This document shows positions 41,871 through 50,097 of a DNA stretch of 64,000 nt, in pieces. The stretch comes from JAPUDS01 sp964536265. GTDB taxonomy: Bacteria; Patescibacteriota; Saccharimonadia; Saccharimonadales; Saccharimonadaceae. How positions within the stretch are numbered: position 1 is the stretch's first letter; each line of letters starts with the position of its first letter. The notes under the pieces are model-generated. The model saw only the letters and a list, made by a program, of their open reading frames with translations. It made no database searches and had not been told where the DNA came from. The DNA lies in contig CAZHVV010000002.1 in NCBI GenBank assembly GCA_964536265.1, positions 68,713-132,712 on the forward strand. Reading direction: 5' to 3'. The position numbers were made by a program, and so were the translations under genes.

Positions 41871-43454
41871 TTATTTGAGAGCTTTTATAAATCCCTGGAA
41901 TAGCGGATGTGGTCGTGTTGGTCGTGAGCGGAATTCTGGATGCGCCTGCGTGGCGACAAAGAACGGATGATCATTTCCTTCGACAAATTCAACCAATGTA
42001 CCATCGGGCGATTGGCCCGATATTACCAGTCCGCCCTTTTCGATTGCCGACTCGAATGCTCTGTTTACTTCGTACCGGTGTCTATGCCGCTCGACTATAT
42101 CCTGGCTTTTGTACAACTTCGCTGTCATCGAACCCTTTTTTAGCCGTGCTGGGTAGTCCCCGAGTCGCATCGTACCACCAGTCGCCTCTTTCCCCTTTTG
42201 GTCTTCCATAATGTAGACAACTTGCTCAAGCGCTGCGGCATTCAACTCGCCACTTGTAGCCTCAAGCACGCCTCCGCGACGCGCGGCGGCAATAACAGCA
42301 ACTTGCAAGCCAAGACAGAGGCCAAGGTACGGCATTTTTTTCTCAAGCGCGAACTTGGCGGCAACGACCTTGCCTTCGACACCACGCGTTCCGAACCCAC
42401 CGGGCACCACCAAGCCATCGTACTGTTTGAGCTGTTTTACGCCCTTTGTCTCAAGCTCTTCGGCACTTACCCATTCATACTCGAGCACCACATGTTCGTG
42501 CCATGCAGCCGCTTTCAGTGCCTCTAGAACCGAGATATACGTGTCTTCATTGTCGAGATACTTTGCGACAATCCCAATACGCACTGTCTTTTTTGCCTGT
42601 GTCGTTGCTTTTTTGACAATGTCTACCCAGGACGATACGTCTGCACCGCTTGCACGCAGACCAAGACGATTCATAACCTGTGTATCGATACCTAGCTCGT
42701 GAAGTACCAGTGGCACACGGAGAACAGTATCTACATTCGGCACCACTGCAACCGCTTCTGGTTTGACACCACCAAATAGACTGACTTTGCGCGCAATCGT
42801 ATCATCCGGTGTTTCCTCAACTCGAGCAACAATAATATCTGGACTAATACCAAATCCACGCAGGTCGCGAACGGCATTTTGCGCTGGCTTCGTTTTAAAT
42901 TCCTTGCTGGCTTTTAAGTAAGGCACGTACACAACGTGCACGAACGCGACATCCCCAGGTCGATTCTGCGCAAACTCTCGAAATGCTTCCACGAAACTCA
43001 GGCCCTCATAGTCACCAACTGTTCCGCCAAGCTCGACTATGTGAACGTCTGAGCCCTTCCCTGCTTTCTCTATCGTCTCCTGAATCTTCGTCGTCAAATG
43101 TGGCACAAGCTGGACAGTTTTACCAAGGAACTTGCCACCACGTTCGTCGTCAATGAGCTCTTTCATCAGCCGGCCTGACAGGGTGATACTGTCACGCGTC
43201 GTTTCAATGTCTAAAAATCTTTCATAATGTCCAAGGTCGAGATCGGTCTCGGCGCCGTCCTTCGTCACGAAACATTCGCCGTGCTCAGCCGGGTTCAGTG
43301 TACCGGCATCAACGTTCAGGTATGGGTCGCATTTTTGTATCGATACGCTGAGACCACGACTTTTCAGCAGTGCACCGAGCGATGCGGCCGTGATTCCCTT
43401 CCCTACTCCTGAAAGCACTCCGCCCATCACGAAAATGTATTTTGTTTTTTTCAC
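41871..43454 (-). CDS. pyrG: CTP synthase
   Basis: 527 residues from a GTG at 43454, with GGGAGG upstream. It makes CTP from UTP, ATP and glutamine. Amidoligase domain: KYIFVMGGVLSGVGKGITAASLG and KCDPYLNVDAGTLNPAEHGE; glutaminase domain with GGFGTRGVEGK, the Cys nucleophile in YLGLCLGLQ, and C-terminal HPEFRSRPTRPHPLF. The leader contains a short open frame and a terminator-like hairpin (see separate entries), as expected for attenuation. Confidence 0.97.
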   Translation of the reverse strand: MKKTKYIFVMGGVLSGVGKGITAASLGALLKSRGLSVSIQKCDPYLNVDAGTLNPAEHGECFVTKDGAETDLDLGHYERFLDIETTRDSITLSGRLMKELIDDERGGKFLGKTVQLVPHLTTKIQETIEKAGKGSDVHIVELGGTVGDYEGLSFVEAFREFAQNRPGDVAFVHVVYVPYLKASKEFKTKPAQNAVRDLRGFGISPDIIVARVEETPDDTIARKVSLFGGVKPEAVAVVPNVDTVLRVPLVLHELGIDTQVMNRLGLRASGADVSSWVDIVKKATTQAKKTVRIGIVAKYLDNEDTYISVLEALKAAAWHEHVVLEYEWVSAEELETKGVKQLKQYDGLVVPGGFGTRGVEGKVVAAKFALEKKMPYLGLCLGLQVAVIAAARRGGVLEATSGELNAAALEQVVYIMEDQKGKEATGGTMRLGDYPARLKKGSMTAKLYKSQDIVERHRHRYEVNRAFESAIEKGGLVISGQSPDGTLVEFVEGNDHPFFVATQAHPEFRSRPTRPHPLFQGFIKALK

Positions 43455-43484
43455 CCTAGCTACCTCCCGACTGTAATTTTTGCA

Positions 43485-43574
43485 TTAAAAAACCGCGACA
43501 TCTGCCGCGTTTTTTGGGGTGAAGATACCATGCCCTTTTGTCTCTTCAACTGATTCAAGCATGAATTGCTTCAT
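43485..43574 (-). CDS. Possible 29-residue leader peptide upstream of pyrG
   Basis: ATG at 43574, TAA at 43485-43487. Begins MKQFMLESVEETKGHG and ends NAADVAVF. A TGC-TATACT extended -10 (43583-43588) ends 8 bases before the ATG, the same leaderless layout as many genes here. The last codons overlap the stem of a terminator-like hairpin, so ribosome position could decide whether transcription goes on into pyrG. The peptide itself has no similarity I recognise, and it could be chance. Confidence 0.4.
   Translation of the reverse strand: MKQFMLESVEETKGHGIFTPKNAADVAVF
43487..43515 (-). terminator. Attenuator-like terminator in the pyrG leader
   Basis: Minus strand: AAAAAA-CGCG, 8-base loop, CGCG-G-TTTTTT. 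It lies about 30 bases before the pyrG GTG and after the predicted transcription start, so it would cut pyrG transcription short. The GC part of the stem is only 4 bp, extended by A:T pairs. Confidence 0.55.
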
Positions 43575-43582
43575 GTGTGTCT

Positions 43583-43588
43583 AGTATA
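43583..43588 (-). promoter_or_regulatory. pyrG / leader-peptide extended -10 box
   Basis: TGC-TATACT on the minus strand, directly after the terminator of the upstream gene. No clear -35. Confidence 0.55.
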
Positions 43589-43592
43589 GCAT

Positions 43593-43620
43593 AAAACACC
43601 ACCTCAACAGGCGGTGTTTT
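43593..43620 (-). terminator. Terminator of the 43636-44388 gene
   Basis: AAAACACC (43593-43600) pairs with GGTGTTTT (43613-43620), with inner CCT/AGG pairs; on the minus strand the right arm ends in TTTTA. It separates the upstream unit from pyrG. Confidence 0.75.
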
Positions 43621-43635
43621 TAGACGTTGAGTGTA

Positions 43636-44388
43636 TTACTGCTCTTCGCTTCTATCTTCCATTCCTTTTTCAACAAGCTCCTGGAGCCCAGGCGTATTGC
43701 GGATCATCTCAACGATACTCGTAGCAGTAGCTTGTATGTTTGCGGCACCCTTTTCGTTATCCACAAGGGGCCAAGACTCGCCAGTTGTGAGTTCGAGTTG
43801 TGCGTCGCTGCGACCACGTTTACTATCCAACTTCCTGAGTACGTCTATTGAGCCAGCTTTTCTGTCCAACAGCACTTGAGCCCGTTCATCTATTGCCGTG
43901 TTAGTGTGTCCTACCACATACGAAACCTCTTTGGCCTTTTGTTGTTCAGCCTTCGCTAGTTCATCAGGACTCATGAACCTCCTGTCAATATCCTCGTATG
44001 GATTTTTAGAAGAATAACCCGGCTTTGAAGCTACTCGATCATCGTCTATGAGCATGCTGTAATTCTGTCCTTCTAACTCACGCCTAGCCGCCCGTTTGTC
44101 AACCCATCCCCAAAACGACTTTTTTGAGGTTGGCACACCATTTTTGTCGACGCCGAGAGCCGTCCGAGCAAGCTCCGCACGTTGTTTAATACCTGGAATT
44201 GCACTTTCACCTTTTGCGACACCTTCGGAAAGCATCCTAGCAACGCGTGTATTTGCTGAGGCCCAGTCAATATGTTCCTTAATTTTGGGGTCAGATGCTA
44301 CGAATAAGGCATCTTCAAAATTTAAGTTCCCTCTCAATTGATTTTCGTTGGGTTCTTCTTCTGTGTGTGCGGCAATCTGTTCTGTCAT
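43636..44388 (-). CDS. Unrecognised soluble protein
   Basis: 250 residues, charged, mostly helical, no signal peptide or membrane part. Contains KSFWGWVDKRAARRELEGQ, KNPYEDIDRRFMSPDELAKAEQQKA in parts, and a C-terminal helix ending in acidic residues. AAAAGGAA is 7 bases before the ATG. Own terminator downstream. No function seen. Confidence 0.65.
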   Translation of the reverse strand: MTEQIAAHTEEEPNENQLRGNLNFEDALFVASDPKIKEHIDWASANTRVARMLSEGVAKGESAIPGIKQRAELARTALGVDKNGVPTSKKSFWGWVDKRAARRELEGQNYSMLIDDDRVASKPGYSSKNPYEDIDRRFMSPDELAKAEQQKAKEVSYVVGHTNTAIDERAQVLLDRKAGSIDVLRKLDSKRGRSDAQLELTTGESWPLVDNEKGAANIQATATSIVEMIRNTPGLQELVEKGMEDRSEEQ

Positions 44389-44485
44389 AGGGGTTCCTTT
44401 TTGTTTTGTGGTGTATTACTACTATAGTATCACGCTTTTGCTTTTATGTCAACATACGTACATAAGGTCAGAGTAAAGAATTGTC

Positions 44486-44511
44486 GAGGGTTCAAATCCA
44501 TTTGCCAAAAC
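44486..44511 (+). pseudogene. Inverted tRNA 3'-end remnant
   Basis: GAGGGTTCAAATCC, 5 bases, GCCAAAACG resembles the T-arm and 3' flank of the tRNA-Ser gene on the other strand (GAGGGTTCGAATCC...GCCAAAACG). The two copies form an imperfect inverted repeat around the tRNA terminator. No anticodon or D arm is left. Confidence 0.4.
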
Positions 44512-44516
44512 GAACA

Positions 44517-44537
44517 AATGACCTCTGCGGGTCATTT
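44517..44537 (-). terminator. tRNA-Ser(GGA) terminator
   Basis: AAATGACC (44517-44524) and GGTCATTT (44530-44537) form a stem; on the minus strand it runs into TTGTTCGTTTTGG. Confidence 0.7.
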
Positions 44538-44545
44538 TTACGTTT

Positions 44546-44635
44546 TGGCGGAGGGAGAGGGATTCGAACCCTCGATGCAGTTGCCCACAAACCGCCTTTC
44601 CAAGGCGGCGCCATAGACCACTAGGCGATCCCTCC
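44546..44635 (-). tRNA. tRNA-Ser (anticodon GGA)
   Basis: Minus strand: acceptor GGAGGGA (5') with TCCCTCC, discriminator G and encoded CCA. Anticodon stem CCGCC/GGCGG with loop TTGGAAA gives GGA. A long variable arm (TGTGGGCAACTGCA) fits class II tRNA-Ser. T arm GAGGGTTCGAATCCCTC. 90 bases with CCA. Confidence 0.95.
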
Positions 44636-44725
44636 GTGCTCACCCTAGTATAGCAAACGACACGGTCTATCATTTTCATGTTGTAATTACTGTAGCGCCC
44701 CTTGTGTTTTATCTTTTTGGGCAAC

Positions 44726-44731
44726 TATACT
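44726..44731 (+). promoter_or_regulatory. -10 box of the ABC exporter operon
   Basis: TATACT ending 9 bases before the ATG at 44741; the space holds AGAGGTAGT, so the mRNA would have almost no leader. Confidence 0.5.
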
Positions 44732-44740
44732 AGAGGTAGT

Positions 44741-45538
44741 ATGACAAAAAAGAAACTACTCATCACCGAACTCCCTGTTATTGAGCTCCAGAAGCTCAAC
44801 AAGGTATATGGAGATGCCGATACCAGCGTGACTGCCCTTGATGAAGTTGACCTCAAAATCAACAAGGGTGAGTTCGTTGCTATCATGGGGCCAAGCGGCT
44901 GTGGCAAAACAACCTTACTTAACATCCTTGGCCTACTCGACTTCGCTACGTCAGGTGACTATGCCCTCGATGGACGAGCCGTTGAAGACCTGAGTTCACG
45001 ACACCAGGCGCACATCCGCGCCAACCAAATCGGTTTTATTTTTCAGAGTTTTAACCTCGTACCGCGCCTCAACGTCATCGAAAACGTCGCCCTACCCCTG
45101 AACTACAGACGCGGTTTTCGTTATAACAAACTACGCCGCGCCAGTAAAGTCTTAAAAACATTCGAGCTGCAGGAGCGAGAATACTATATGCCCCACCAAC
45201 TCGCCGGAGGCCAAGCTCAGCGCGTCGCCATCGCCCGCGCTCTCGTCAATGACCCATCGATTATCCTTGCCGACGAACCGACTGGTAACCTCGACAGTAA
45301 ATCAAGCGAACTTATCATGAATGAGCTGCGTGATATCCATCAACGTGGCAATACTATAGTCATGGTGACACACAACCCTGAACTAACAAGCTACGCCAGC
45401 CGAATTATTCAAATGAGGGACGGTAGAATCGCCTCCGACAGTGCACATAGAAAAAAACGCGCCAATCCAACCCGAAAACGTGCGCTGAACTCACATCTGA
45501 AAAAAGCCGTCCAAAAAGCGAGTGAGGAGACAGTATGA
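44741..45538 (+). CDS. ABC transporter ATP-binding protein (MacB/LolD type)
   Basis: 265 residues from the ATG at 44741. Walker A GPSGCGKTT, Q-loop FQSFNLVPRL, signature LAGGQAQRVAIARAL (Ala for the usual Ser), Walker B IILADEPTGNLDS and H-loop VTHNPE. The VTALDEVDLKINKGEF opening is typical of the MacB/LolD group. The last ~40 residues are a basic tail (KKRANPTRKRALNSHLKK) not usual in the family. Overlaps the permease gene by 4 bases (ATGA). Confidence 0.94.
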   Translation: MTKKKLLITELPVIELQKLNKVYGDADTSVTALDEVDLKINKGEFVAIMGPSGCGKTTLLNILGLLDFATSGDYALDGRAVEDLSSRHQAHIRANQIGFIFQSFNLVPRLNVIENVALPLNYRRGFRYNKLRRASKVLKTFELQEREYYMPHQLAGGQAQRVAIARALVNDPSIILADEPTGNLDSKSSELIMNELRDIHQRGNTIVMVTHNPELTSYASRIIQMRDGRIASDSAHRKKRANPTRKRALNSHLKKAVQKASEETV

Positions 45539-46755
45539 GCCTCCTACCATACCGCATTGCTATCCAATCGCTGCGTATGAACCGCGTCCGCACCGCACTC
45601 ACAACGCTCGGTATCATCATTGGCGTAGCATCTATCACGCTTGTTCTCTCACTCGGAAGCGGCGCTCAAACGACTGTTCGCAAACAGGTTGCCAACCTCG
45701 ATAACAACATGATTATTGTTAAATCAGGCGATAGCGCAGACGACATGAATAATCTACAGCAATACAATCCGTACAGCATCAGCCCAATCACTACCTTGAC
45801 GGAACTTGACCTCACCAAAGTCAGCGAAAACGATAACATTGCCAATATTGCCCCTATCATGCTACTCGGCGGTAGTGCCAAAACTGGTGACAGCAGTGCT
45901 TCAAATGTCACCATCGTCGCGACTTCACCTGAGCTCGTTCCTGTACTAAACCTCAAAGTCAACCCAGGTCAGTTCATCGACAATCAAACCATCCGAGACA
46001 CGGCCGTCGTGAGCCAAAGACTCGCCATAGAGCTCTACGGCACCGACCAAATTCTTGGACAACAGATTGTGCTCAAAGGGAGAAATCACACGGTTATCGG
46101 GGTTGTAAAGGCCATAAACTCACCTATTAATTTCTCAAGTATTGACCTCGATCGCACGGTGTATGTGAGTTTTGACAGTGGGAAGAGCTTCAACCTAGGC
46201 GTCGGGCAGATTCAACAGCTACTCGTCACCGTCAAAGACCCAACCAAAATTGACGCAACCCGCCAGGCTATCGATAAAACATTGCTCGAAAACCATAAGG
46301 GCGAGCATGACTTTAGCGTGCTTGTCGGTCAGGCAATCGCTGACCATAACGACACGTTCTTTCGTACTATTGTTATCATCACTGCCCTTGTCGCCACTAT
46401 TACGCTCGTTGTGGGTGGCATCGGCATCATGAATATTATGCTGGTTGGCGTATCTGAACGCACCCGTGAGATAGGCCTTCGGAAAGCACTCGGTGCTACC
46501 AATAGCCATATCCTGTCACAATTCCTTATAGAAGCACTCATCATGTGTGTCGTCGGTGGTATCTTTGGGCTAGGTATTGCCTACGGACTCGCCTTCCTTG
46601 TTGCCACCCAACTTGCCTTCCAGCCCTCTGTCACCTGGGAAATCACTGGTGCTGGCCTCGCAATGGCTTTCGGAACCGGTATTATCTTTGGTATGTACCC
46701 TGCTCTCAAAGCTGCCCGCAAAGATCCTATCGAATCGCTCAGACAGTATCAGTAG
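45535..46755 (+). CDS. ABC transporter permease (MacB-like FtsX fold)
   Basis: 406 residues. First span ~20-42 (TALTTLGIIIGVASITLVLSLG), a large outer MacB_PCD domain (~45-270), then three spans near the C-terminus (~285-390) including GIGIMNIMLVGVSERTREIGLRKALGA, the FtsX signature. Forms an exporter or mechanotransmission complex with the ATPase encoded upstream. No periplasmic adaptor gene follows. Substrate could be a peptide or lipid; unknown. Confidence 0.92.
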   Translation: MSLLPYRIAIQSLRMNRVRTALTTLGIIIGVASITLVLSLGSGAQTTVRKQVANLDNNMIIVKSGDSADDMNNLQQYNPYSISPITTLTELDLTKVSENDNIANIAPIMLLGGSAKTGDSSASNVTIVATSPELVPVLNLKVNPGQFIDNQTIRDTAVVSQRLAIELYGTDQILGQQIVLKGRNHTVIGVVKAINSPINFSSIDLDRTVYVSFDSGKSFNLGVGQIQQLLVTVKDPTKIDATRQAIDKTLLENHKGEHDFSVLVGQAIADHNDTFFRTIVIITALVATITLVVGGIGIMNIMLVGVSERTREIGLRKALGATNSHILSQFLIEALIMCVVGGIFGLGIAYGLAFLVATQLAFQPSVTWEITGAGLAMAFGTGIIFGMYPALKAARKDPIESLRQYQ

Positions 46756-46913
46756 GACAGTTTACTAGAGCTAGTGACTCTTATATTCCTATTGCGATAT
46801 ATCTGCAGCCCGAGCCTGACCTGACTGAAACAGTGTCAGGCCCAGCGCGAAGTCATGGAGCAGGAGGATGTATAAGAGGAACGAGAATGTGCCGATATTG
46901 TATTCGCAGTATA

Positions 46914-46942
46914 TTGACATTATGTAAAGCTTATGCTAATAT
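46914..46942 (+). promoter_or_regulatory. Promoter of the 46954 gene
   Basis: TTGACA (46914-46919), 17-base spacer, TAATAT (46937-46942). Predicted start about 5 bases before the ATG at 46954. Confidence 0.75.
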
Positions 46943-46953
46943 ACATATGTCCT

Positions 46954-47328
46954 ATGATAAAAACAAATACCATCACACTCAAAGAAAAACTTATATTCGC
47001 TTTTGCTTGCGTTATAGCGTTGTCGGTTTTCATGGCTACCCTTCACCTCAAGGATATCGTGAGGCTTAACGCCCTCGCCGACCTTACGACTACGGCAAAA
47101 TACCATGATATCTCAGAAAAAGCCGCTCAAGACTTGCATAACCATGTCAATAAACAAATGGTGAAAGCATTCATCAACTCACCTGGTGATGGCGTCATCA
47201 TGGGTCGCACACGCGACGATATTGAGGCCACAATTGAAAGCGGAACAAGTCTCTTTACACTAGTACATGAACAGTTGCAGCTGTGGCGTGTCTACCTCAG
47301 CCTGCCATTCAGCAGAGTACTTGCTTAA
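46954..47328 (+). CDS. Small single-span membrane protein
   Basis: 124 residues from the ATG at 46954 (MIKTNTITLKEK), preferred to one 21 bases earlier because of the promoter. One span ~12-32 (LIFAFACVIALSVFMATL), then a helical outer domain with AAQDLHNHVNKQM and a GDGVIMGRTRDD turn. Overlaps the convergent valS stop by 4 bases. Good promoter but no Shine-Dalgarno. Function unknown. Confidence 0.65.
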   Translation: MIKTNTITLKEKLIFAFACVIALSVFMATLHLKDIVRLNALADLTTTAKYHDISEKAAQDLHNHVNKQMVKAFINSPGDGVIMGRTRDDIEATIESGTSLFTLVHEQLQLWRVYLSLPFSRVLA

Positions 47329-49886
47329 AGAACCTTGAGTTCTCGACCCAAACGCGCGGCTAGTTCCTGTTGGTCGCGTAATTGCTGTCGCGTTTCCTCG
47401 ACAACCTTCTTCGGTGCCTGCGCAATATATCCTTCGTTAGCAAGACGAGATTCAAGCTTTGCAATCAAGGATTTGCACTCTGCCAAACGACCCTCAAGCT
47501 TCTCCTGGTGTTCATAGAGCGTTTCCTCATCAACAGCCAACCATGCTTCCCTGTTCGGCACCGCAAGGCGTAGGCCGGAAGGTTGTTCAACGTGAGTCAC
47601 GGCCTCGAGGCCCGCTAGTCGCTGAATTAGTGATGCACTATCCGCAATAAGACTGTCATTCTCGTACAATAGCGTTTGTTTGCCACCTGGTAACTCGTTT
47701 GCCACAAAGCGCGTTTCAATCACCACCTCACGTACTCGCTCAAACTCCTCAGCTGCCATGGCATTGAAATCGGGTTTCTTTGGCCATTCACTAACAATAA
47801 GCAGCGGTCGCTCTCCGTCAATCGTCGTCCAGATGGTTTCCGTGACAAACGGCGCGAACGGATGTGCAAGCTTCAAACTTGTTTCGAGGACCCATTTCAG
47901 CACACTTGGCGTGGCCGTACCCTTGCTTGCTTCAAGATACCAGTCCGCAACATCGTGCCAAATAGTTCGGTAGACAACATCAGACGCTTCGGCAAACCGA
48001 TAGTCTTTCATGTAGCCATCAATCTGTTTGCGAGCCTCGTGAAGCTGTCGTAAAATCCAGTGGTCGGCAAGCGTCACGGCGTCTGGCTTGTCACCAGCAC
48101 CCTCCAGCTGTGGTTCGATGAAGCGGGCAATGTTCCATAGTTTATTGCAGAAATTGCGCCCCGCTACCACAGTTGCGGTCGAGAAGGCCTGGTTCATACC
48201 GGCACTACGTGAGGCAATAATACCAAGACGAAGCGCGTCAGAGCCGTACTGAGTGATAGCATCCATCGGGTTTATGACATTGCCTCGGCTCTTACTCATC
48301 TTTTTGCCCTTTTCGTCGAGCACCATACCGTGCATATACACATCAGTGAACGGTACGTCGCCGGTGCGGTAGAGACCGAGCATAATCATACGAGCCACCC
48401 AGCGGTCGAGAAGGTCGTGACCAGTCTCCATGACGCTATTGGGATAAAAACGCTGCAGAGAGCCTCCTGAACCGGCTACGGCGTCTTTTTGTAGGTAGTC
48501 AGTCACGATGAACGGCCACTGTCCAGAGCTAAACCAGGTGTCAAAGGTGTCTTCTTCACGGCGGTAGGTTGTGCCGTTGACTTCAATCGTCGGCTGATCA
48601 ACGCGGTCGTCAAAAATCCAGTCATTGTGGTCATCTTCATTTTGGAAGGCCGGAATAGGAATCCCCCAGACAATCTGTCGACTCAGGTTCCAGTCACGCA
48701 AATTGTCAAGATATTGCACCACTAAACGGCCCTTACTCTTCGGAGTAAACGTCACCTTCCCTGCCTCTATCGCCTCTTTGGCCGCATCAGCGAGGGAACG
48801 CACTTTCAAGAACCACTGGTCTTTGACAAGGGGTTGAATAACTGTGCCACATTTGTAGCAATGCCCAACCATATGGGTGTGGTCTTCGACATTTCGAAGT
48901 AATTCTTCAGACTCAAGCATATTCACAATGCTCTCACGTGCTTCCTCAATGCTCTTTCCTGCGAACTGTGGGCTGGCTTCACCGGTGATAGTACCGTCAT
49001 TGCCAATGACCGTGATAACCCGCAAATCATGTCGCTGGCCAATCTCGAAGTCGAGTGGATCGTGAGCAGGAGTGATTTTCACGGCACCAGTACCGAAATC
49101 CATCGCTACTTCATCATCGGCAATGATAGGTATTTCACGACGCACCACGGGCACTTGCACGGATGTCCCTATGAGGTGTTTGTATCGTTCGTCGTCAGGA
49201 TGAACAGCGATAGCCGTATCACCCAGCATTGTCTCTGGCCGCGTGGTTGCAACCACAATCTCACCGAGCTTATCGAGCAATGGATAGGCAACGTAGTATA
49301 GCTTCCCTGTTACTTCTCGATATTCAACTTCAATATCCGCAAAACTTGTTTGGTGTTTTGTGCAGAAATTAACTATCCTCTCACCTCTATAAATCAAGTC
49401 TTCGTCCCAGAGCTGTTTGAATGTGCCGTAGACAGTGCTAATCACCTTCTTGTCGAGGGTGAAGACCGAGTCTTCCCAGCTGGCCCCTACACCAAGAGCG
49501 CGCAGCTGTAATTCCATATCACCACGTCGGGCAGCCACGAAATCCCAGACCTGTTGATATAGCTCTTCTCTGGAAAAATCAAAACGGCTCTTCCCTTCAG
49601 TCTGCAGTTGCTTTTCATACACAACCCAGGTCTCAAATCCGGCATGGTCGGCCCCTGGAATCAAGACCGCATCGCGTCCATTCATACGGTAGTAGCGCAC
49701 TAAAATATCTTCTAAATCAAACGACAACGCATGGCCAATATGAAGATTACCGTTCGCGTTTGGCGGTGGCATGACGACAGAATATGGTTCACCCTTCCCT
49801 GTTGGACGAAATGCTCCACTTGATTCCCACAAGGCGTAGGCGTTTGGTTCGTATGTTCCCGGTTCATACACTTTTGGCAGTTTCAT
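47325..49886 (-). CDS. valS: Valine--tRNA ligase
   Basis: 853 residues. Class I: NANGNLHIGHAL (HIGH) near residue 40 and KMSKSRGNVINPMDA near 510. The CP1 editing domain contains TTRPETMLGDTAIAVHPDD. VWGIPIPAF and WFSSGQWPF are typical of ValRS, and a C-terminal coiled coil (~780-853) is the ValRS tRNA-binding arm. AAAGGA lies 8 bases before the ATG. A ~130-base leader with possible hairpins precedes it. Confidence 0.96.
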   Translation of the reverse strand: MKLPKVYEPGTYEPNAYALWESSGAFRPTGKGEPYSVVMPPPNANGNLHIGHALSFDLEDILVRYYRMNGRDAVLIPGADHAGFETWVVYEKQLQTEGKSRFDFSREELYQQVWDFVAARRGDMELQLRALGVGASWEDSVFTLDKKVISTVYGTFKQLWDEDLIYRGERIVNFCTKHQTSFADIEVEYREVTGKLYYVAYPLLDKLGEIVVATTRPETMLGDTAIAVHPDDERYKHLIGTSVQVPVVRREIPIIADDEVAMDFGTGAVKITPAHDPLDFEIGQRHDLRVITVIGNDGTITGEASPQFAGKSIEEARESIVNMLESEELLRNVEDHTHMVGHCYKCGTVIQPLVKDQWFLKVRSLADAAKEAIEAGKVTFTPKSKGRLVVQYLDNLRDWNLSRQIVWGIPIPAFQNEDDHNDWIFDDRVDQPTIEVNGTTYRREEDTFDTWFSSGQWPFIVTDYLQKDAVAGSGGSLQRFYPNSVMETGHDLLDRWVARMIMLGLYRTGDVPFTDVYMHGMVLDEKGKKMSKSRGNVINPMDAITQYGSDALRLGIIASRSAGMNQAFSTATVVAGRNFCNKLWNIARFIEPQLEGAGDKPDAVTLADHWILRQLHEARKQIDGYMKDYRFAEASDVVYRTIWHDVADWYLEASKGTATPSVLKWVLETSLKLAHPFAPFVTETIWTTIDGERPLLIVSEWPKKPDFNAMAAEEFERVREVVIETRFVANELPGGKQTLLYENDSLIADSASLIQRLAGLEAVTHVEQPSGLRLAVPNREAWLAVDEETLYEHQEKLEGRLAECKSLIAKLESRLANEGYIAQAPKKVVEETRQQLRDQQELAARLGRELKVL

Positions 49887-50024
49887 TGCATATCCTTTTG
49901 CATTGTCGCAGATGGTCGAATGCGTTATCTTTCACGTGAAATATTAGCACCAAGGAAATATGGTATTCTCCCATATACCCCCGTTTTTTGCCAAATTTTC
50001 CCACGTGTTTATTTTCTACCAACC

Positions 50025-50030
50025 AGTATA
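50025..50030 (-). promoter_or_regulatory. valS extended -10 box
   Basis: TGC-TATACT on the minus strand, predicted start near 50018, so a leader of ~130 bases. The leader holds an ATATGG/CCATAT hairpin and two CACGTG palindromes that could pair. No T-box core was recognised. Confidence 0.5.
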
Positions 50031-50082
50031 GCATAAAGGATATTGACCGCGAGAAGGGAAGCCTATGCTCACAGCAAGGTGC

Positions 50083-50088
50083 TATAAT
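50083..50088 (+). promoter_or_regulatory. femX extended -10 box
   Basis: TGC-TATAAT ending 9 bases before the ATG at 50098; no ribosome site. Confidence 0.5.
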
Positions 50089-50097
50089 CGAACGCAT

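Noticed and set aside
44449..44724. Minus-strand frame containing CYTRVST, similar to the start of serine recombinases
   Set aside because: The frame is the translation of the tRNA-Ser gene and its flanks; no catalytic domain follows.
46814..46841. GCCTGAC/GTCAGGC hairpin after the ABC permease as a terminator
   Set aside because: No U tract on either side; could still be a processing or pause site, but not supported.
49887..50030. T-box riboswitch before valS
   Set aside because: No T-box core sequence or clear specifier loop could be found by reading.
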